Below are positions 6,564-9,364 of a DNA stretch of 9,364 nucleotides, piece by piece. This stretch comes from JAHFUI01 sp041485905. Its GTDB lineage: Bacteria; Acidobacteriota; Vicinamibacteria; Vicinamibacterales; CAVVIG01. How positions within the stretch are numbered: the first letter of the stretch is position 1; each line of letters begins with the position of its first letter. The position numbers and the translations under genes are program-made. The stretch spans positions 1 to 9,364 of the forward strand of contig JBGPKK010000180.1 in NCBI GenBank assembly GCA_041485905.1, written 5' to 3'. The notes below the pieces were generated by a model, which saw only the letters and a program-made list of their open reading frames with translations, searched no databases and was not told the DNA's origin.

Positions 6564-6776
6564 TGGAAAGAGGCGTTTATCGAGTACTTCGAGCGGATGG
6601 CGCGGGAGTATACCGGCAAGCGCGTCGAATCCCGGCGCGTGCTCGCGGACGGTGATTTCGTCGTCCTCCACTGCTACCAGCACTGGCCCAACGATGGAGA
6701 CTGGGCCGGCATCGACATCTTTCGACTCCGTGCGACAGTCCAGCCGAGCGCAGCCCCGCCTCCACGTCGTAATTGA
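6564..6776 (+). pseudogene. SnoaL-like (NTF2 fold) remnant, both ends lost
   Basis: In the frame that ends with TGA at 6774-6776 the recognisable stretch starts at KEAFIEYFERMAREYTGKRV and continues ADGDFVVLHCYQHWPNDGDW, then AGIDIFRLR. That matches the central to C-terminal part of the predicted SnoaL-like aldol-condensation-type proteins (COG4922-like, nuclear transport factor 2 fold). The N-terminal third, with its HNP segment, is not found upstream. The match stops at FRLR, where family members continue with DxxGKIVEHWDVLQ. What follows (ATVQPSAAPPPRRN) is unrelated, so both ends look deleted or replaced. Intact members have roughly 120-140 residues; about 60 remain. The fragment lies just before the promoter of the YdeI-like gene. 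I see no way it could be functional; alternatively, a recent unique fusion is possible but less likely. Confidence 0.7.
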
Positions 6777-6801
6777 TCAGCGCTGGCTGTTTGTTTATTT
6801 T
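6773..6801 (+). promoter_or_regulatory. Candidate promoter of the YdeI-like gene
   Basis: TTGATC (6773-6778) and TATTTT (6796-6801) are separated by 17 bases, the ideal spacing for a housekeeping sigma factor. Transcription would begin near 6808, three bases before ATG 6811, which would be nearly leaderless, or 21 bases before the alternative ATG 6829. The AT-rich run (6791-6806) stands out in the GC-rich background. This is a visual match only. Confidence 0.4.
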
Positions 6802-6810
6802 GTAAAGCAA

Positions 6811-7374
6811 ATGCCACGAGCAGAACTCATGACGCTACGACTTCGGAGTCGCCCACAATGGCGGGCGTGGCTGGAAAAGCACCATGCGTCGAGCCCAGGC
6901 GTCTGGTTCGTCTTCTACAAGGCGCACACAGGGGTGAAGTCCCTTTCGTACGAAGACACCGTTCGTGAGGCGCTGTGCTTCGGATGGATCGACAGTCTCG
7001 TCAAACGTCTCGATGACGACCGATACGTCCTCAAAGTCACACCGCGACAGCCGACGAGCAAGTGGTCCGACATCAATCGAAAACGGTGGGCGGAACTCAA
7101 GGCGGCCGGCCTGCTCACCTCGGCCGGTCTGGCGGCGGCGCCGACGGACAACTCCTACGCGCCGCGACCGGTGATCCCCGACCTACCCGTGTACATCGCC
7201 AAAGCGCTGAAGGCCAACGTCGAAGCGTGGGAGTTCTTTCGCGAGCTGGCGCCGACCTACCGACGTGACTTCGTCGTGTGGATTCATACGGCTAAACGAC
7301 CGGAGACGCGAGAGAGGCGGATTCGTGAATCGATCCGTCTACTCGCGTCCGGAAAGAAGCTAGGCTTGAAGTAG
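6811..7374 (+). CDS. YdeI/OmpD-associated family protein
   Basis: The 187-residue protein has the marks of the YdeI/OmpD-associated family: RPQWRAWLEKHHASSPGVW (14-32), SLSYEDTVREALCFGWIDS (44-62), YVLKVTPRQPTSKWSDIN (72-89, where the family has RFTPRKPGSxWSxxN), RWAELKAAGLLTSAGLAA (92-109) and the C-terminal block FVVWIHTAKRPETRERRIRE (154-173). Salmonella YdeI is linked to resistance to antimicrobial peptides, but most members, including bacterial 'bacteriocin-protection' annotations, are uncharacterised. No signal peptide or membrane segment is seen, so it is probably cytoplasmic. ATG 6811 and in-frame ATG 6829 (MTLRLRSR) are both plausible starts; neither has a strong ribosome site, and the promoter at 6773-6801 would favour a short or absent leader. 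It converges on the next gene with an 8-base gap, with a small GTCTC-GAGAC repeat (7380-7391) between and into it. Confidence 0.85.
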   Translation: MPRAELMTLRLRSRPQWRAWLEKHHASSPGVWFVFYKAHTGVKSLSYEDTVREALCFGWIDSLVKRLDDDRYVLKVTPRQPTSKWSDINRKRWAELKAAGLLTSAGLAAAPTDNSYAPRPVIPDLPVYIAKALKANVEAWEFFRELAPTYRRDFVVWIHTAKRPETRERRIRESIRLLASGKKLGLK

Positions 7375-7382
7375 TCAGCGTC

Positions 7383-7814
7383 TCAGGAGACTCGACCACG
7401 GGTTATATCGTCAGGCGATGGCCGATATCGACTCGCCCGCCTCTCGCAAATCCTCGATGCGCGGTCGAACACCCACACGTTGTCCTGCTCCCGGTCAGGA
7501 GCGCGCAGCTTTTCGGCCGCGCGAAGGCGGCGTCCACCTTCCAGCAGTTCATAGCGAAAAACGATCGTCATCTCACCATTCGGCGTCTGGATCCTGTCTG
7601 TGAAGACCAAGGCCTCGCCATCCCACTCTGAGGGCCGCTCGAATCGCACGTCGATGGGCTTGCCGTTCATGGTGATCCTCAGGTGTACCGAGACGGTCGG
7701 CTCGCGATGCTCGATCCGCACGAAACCACTCTGCACAACAGGCGCGACGACCGGACTGAGCGCGGACGCCTCCAGGTTGAGTGTCCATTCACCGGTGAAA
7801 TCGGGCTTCTGCAC
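7383..7814 (-). CDS. Small GEW-type protein of unknown function, extended C-terminus
   Basis: The GTG start at 7814 is supported by a near-perfect ribosome site (AAGGAGGA, 4 bases upstream). The 143-residue protein has no signal peptide. It reads as a small beta-rich fold: FTGEWTLNLEASALSP (6-21), GFVRIEHREPTVSVHL (30-45), EWDGEALVF (63-71), PNGEMTIVFRYELLEGGRRL (78-97) and QDNVWVFDR (110-118). I recall abundant short proteins of this pattern in Acidobacteriota-type genomes, of unknown role, and they usually end with DNVWVF plus one or two residues. Here about 25 extra residues (rich in Arg and Ser) follow, so the tail may be read-through after loss of the stop. It is divergent from greB and converges with the YdeI-like gene. 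The distant likeness to the exported protein at 5826-6347 is a guess. Confidence 0.72.
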   Translation of the reverse strand: MQKPDFTGEWTLNLEASALSPVVAPVVQSGFVRIEHREPTVSVHLRITMNGKPIDVRFERPSEWDGEALVFTDRIQTPNGEMTIVFRYELLEGGRRLRAAEKLRAPDREQDNVWVFDRASRICERRASRYRPSPDDITRGRVS

Positions 7815-7866
7815 GGAGTCCTCCTTCGCGCGATAAATGCCCCTGACGGCCCCGCGACGCGTGGCG

Positions 7867-7879
7867 AGATCTTAGATCT
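7867..7879. promoter_or_regulatory. Palindromic 13-base repeat between divergent promoters
   Basis: AGATCT-T-AGATCT consists of two copies of a self-complementary hexamer, together an odd-centred inverted repeat. It lies in the 146 bases between the divergent GEW-type gene and greB, 53 bases upstream of the former and 82 upstream of the latter. This could be an operator for either gene, but no regulator gene lies next to it and the evidence is only the symmetry. Confidence 0.22.
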
Positions 7880-7960
7880 ACTCGCAGGTGGTTCCCTGCC
7901 TTCTGGTCGACAAAGCGGCTGCCCTCGACAGGACAGTCATGATTGAATTGGTGGAGCCAC

Positions 7961-8605
7961 ATGAGCAAGGCGTTCACGAAGGAATCCGACGGCGAGGGCG
8001 ACGAGCACGACCTCGCCGCTGAAGATGAAGAGGCCGCACACGCCCAGCTCGTGGGAGTCAAAAACTACATCACACCGAGCGGCTTGCAGCGACTCAAAGA
8101 CGAGCGACGGTTTCTGCTCACCAGGGAACGGCCGGCGGTGACGAGAGTGGTGGCCTGGGCGGCGAGCAACGGCGATCGCAGTGAGAACGCCGACTACCAG
8201 TACGGCAAGCGGCGCCTGCGCGAGATCGATCGGCGGATTCGCTTTCTCATCAAACGAATCGATGCCGCGGAAGTGGTGGACCCGGAAGCCCCGAGAAGTG
8301 GGCGGATGGCGACGCAGGTCTTCTTCGGAGCGACGGTGCGCTACGCGAACGCCGCTGGAACGGAGCGGGAAGTGAGCGTCGTCGGCGTCGACGAGGTCGA
8401 TCTGGATCGCAACCACATCAGTTGGATGTCGCCACTGGCGCAGGCGTTGATGAAGTCCGGACCAGGCGACTCTGTGGTCCTTCACGCGCCGGGCACAACG
8501 GATCAACTGCAGATCCTCGACGTGCGTTATGAGCGCATCCCCGTGGAGCCCTTCAGCGAACCACCCGGGGCCGAGGCCGCGCCGAAGCCTTGTCCTCGCA
8601 GGTGA
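7961..8605 (+). CDS. greB: Transcription elongation factor GreB
   Basis: The 214-residue protein matches GreB, which enters the secondary channel of RNA polymerase and stimulates cleavage of backtracked RNA. The N-terminal coiled coil contains NYITPSGLQRLKDERRF (35-51), RERPAVTRVVAWAASNGDRS (56-74) and SENADYQYGKRRLREIDRRI (74-93), with the tip acids Asp72 and Glu75 that hold the catalytic metal. The C-terminal FKBP-like domain includes VFFGATVRYA (120-129), SWMSPLAQALMKSGPGDSV (154-172) and a final strand at VRYERIPV. The extra N-terminus (1-33), with about ten acidic residues between positions 8 and 24, and the SKAFTKES opening are common in GreB of several phyla. A tail of about 17 residues follows. 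ATG 7961 has a ribosome site GTGGAG 4 bases upstream; the upstream TTG at 7943 does not. The next gene starts 24 bases downstream, so the two may share a transcript. Confidence 0.96.
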   Translation: MSKAFTKESDGEGDEHDLAAEDEEAAHAQLVGVKNYITPSGLQRLKDERRFLLTRERPAVTRVVAWAASNGDRSENADYQYGKRRLREIDRRIRFLIKRIDAAEVVDPEAPRSGRMATQVFFGATVRYANAAGTEREVSVVGVDEVDLDRNHISWMSPLAQALMKSGPGDSVVLHAPGTTDQLQILDVRYERIPVEPFSEPPGAEAAPKPCPRR

Positions 8606-8629
8606 GCCCGACGTCGCCCAGGAGTGCAG

Positions 8630-9226
8630 ATGAAGAGGATCGGGTTTCTGTCGTTCGGGCACTGGACGCCGTCGCCCCACTCGCAGGTGCGCACGGCGTC
8701 GGACGCGCTGCTCCAGTCGATCGAGCTGGCCGTGGCCGCCGAGGAGTTGGGTGCCGATGGCGCCTATTTCCGCGTGCACCACTTCGCCCGCCAGCTCGGC
8801 TCGCCGTTCCCGCTCCTCGCGGCCATCGGCGCGCGCACGAGCCGGATCGAGATCGGGACGGCCGTCATCGACATGCGCTACGAGAACCCGCTGTACATGG
8901 CCGAGGACGCAGGGGCGGCGGACATCATCGCGGGCGGCCGCCTCCAACTGGGCATCAGCCGAGGGTCACCGGAGCAGGTGATCGACGGCTGGCGCTATTT
9001 CGGCTATGCGCCTCATGAGGGCGAGACGGGCGCGGACATGGCCCGCCGTCACGCCGAGGTCTTCCTCGAGGTGCTCAAGGGCGAAGGCTTCGCCCAGCCC
9101 AACCCGCGACCGATGTTCGCCAATCCGCCCGGGCTGCTGCGCGTCGAGCCATACTCGACGGGCTGCGCGACCGGATCTGGTGGGGCTCGAGCTCGAACGC
9201 CACGTCCAGGTGGGCCGCGAAACTAG
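8630..9226 (+). CDS. LLM-class flavin-dependent oxidoreductase, first part, frame broken near 9158
   Basis: From ATG 8630 (ribosome site AGGAG, 5 bases upstream) the frame gives a bacterial luciferase-like (LLM) protein of the TIM-barrel F420/FMN family. Recognisable are KRIGFLSFGHWTPSP (2-16), AVAAEELGADGAYFRVHHFA (34-53), PFPLLAAIGARTSRIEIGTA (59-78), YENPLYMAEDAGAADII (84-100), GGRLQLGISRGSPEQVIDG (102-120) and PRPMFANPPGLLRVEP (159-174). After Ser176 the frame turns to unrelated sequence (TGCATGSGG...) and stops at 9226, at 198 residues. The true continuation is in another frame (see next entry). The enzyme would reduce or oxygenate an unknown substrate. GreB lies 24 bases upstream, so both may share transcription. 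In this form it lacks the C-terminal half of the barrel, so it is either a pseudogene or a sequencing error. Confidence 0.85.
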   Translation: MKRIGFLSFGHWTPSPHSQVRTASDALLQSIELAVAAEELGADGAYFRVHHFARQLGSPFPLLAAIGARTSRIEIGTAVIDMRYENPLYMAEDAGAADIIAGGRLQLGISRGSPEQVIDGWRYFGYAPHEGETGADMARRHAEVFLEVLKGEGFAQPNPRPMFANPPGLLRVEPYSTGCATGSGGARARTPRPGGPRN

Positions 9227-9364
9227 GAATGAACCTGCAGAGCTCAACCCTCAAGGACGACGAGAGCGGTGAGCCGCTGCACGTTCAGCAGCGCAAGCAG
9301 ATCGAAGCCTATCGGGAAGCATGGGCGGAGGCCGGGCACCAGCGTGAGCCGCGCGTCTCCGTGA
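9160..9364 (+). pseudogene. Continuation of the LLM oxidoreductase in a shifted frame, end beyond the window
   Basis: This frame, open from 9160 to the edge, reads GLRDRIWWGSSSNATSRWAA, then KLGMNLQSSTLKDDESGEPL, HVQQRKQIEAYREAWAEAG and REPRVSV. It is the expected next part of the same LLM family (EPHSxGLRDRIWWG in relatives, with the flavin-site block SNATxxWAAKLGMNLQSSTL). The frames join if one base is missing in the codon at 9158-9159: TCG-AC-GGG-CTG in place of TCG-ACN-GGG-CTG. There is no start of its own and no ribosome site. The conserved sequence on both sides argues for a recent or spurious single-base deletion and against long decay. Confidence 0.8.

Noticed and set aside
7380..7391. 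GTCTC-AG-GAGAC as a bidirectional terminator between the YdeI-like and GEW-type genes
   Set aside because: The stem is only 4-5 base pairs, there is no T run, and it lies partly inside the coding end of the minus-strand gene.
7937..8947. Long minus-strand frame of 336 codons opposite greB and the LLM gene
   Set aside because: It is antisense to two clearly recognised genes and shows no family motif; GC-rich coding DNA often leaves long open frames on the other strand.
1..9364. CRISPR array, tRNA, rRNA or insertion sequence
   Set aside because: No regularly spaced repeats, no cloverleaf-like tail (GGTTCRANTCC) in context, no rRNA-like stretch, no transposase and no terminal inverted repeats were found on reading both strands.

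Overview
The window reads as a stretch of GC-rich bacterial chromosome. Its proteins and short secreted beta-rich proteins resemble those of soil Acidobacteriota (Vicinamibacteria-like), but this placement is inferred from protein resemblance only and is not proven. There is no rRNA, tRNA, CRISPR array, transposase or phage gene. The content is a patchwork of mostly single-gene units on both strands, interrupted by at least two gene remnants.

Left part (1-2153): a secreted c-type cytochrome-like protein on the minus strand runs off the left edge. A 353-base spacer follows, ending in an AT-rich island with a perfect 14-base palindrome that looks like the operator/promoter of a toxin-first type II toxin-antitoxin pair (RelE/HigB-like toxin, XRE-type antitoxin, 17-base overlap).

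Middle (2154-5793): the C-terminal half of a RidA/YjgF gene, then an intact DHRS1-like short-chain dehydrogenase in which the catalytic tyrosine appears to be alanine. Next is a two-domain protein that fuses a DUF1801 (YdhG/frataxin-like) domain to an MmcQ/YjbR (DUF419) domain. Its 3' end overlaps by 25 bases the 3' end of a convergent selO gene, which encodes a pseudokinase-fold protein AMPylase with a cysteine at the third-last position.

Right part (5794-9364): a small exported protein sits just upstream of selO on the same strand and may share its transcript. It is followed by a SnoaL-like remnant and a YdeI/OmpD-associated family protein. A short two-strand (GEW-type) protein on the minus strand is divergent from greB, the transcript-cleavage factor. 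Last is an LLM-class flavin-dependent oxidoreductase whose frame is broken by a one-base deletion near 9158 and continues in another frame off the right edge.

I see no obvious multi-gene pathway or new defence system. Shared themes are stress and redox housekeeping (SelO, GreB, SDR, LLM, cytochrome) and accessory turnover (toxin-antitoxin pair, RidA and SnoaL fragments, frameshifted LLM). The most unusual points are the SDR without its tyrosine, the DUF1801-MmcQ fusion and the pattern of gene remnants.
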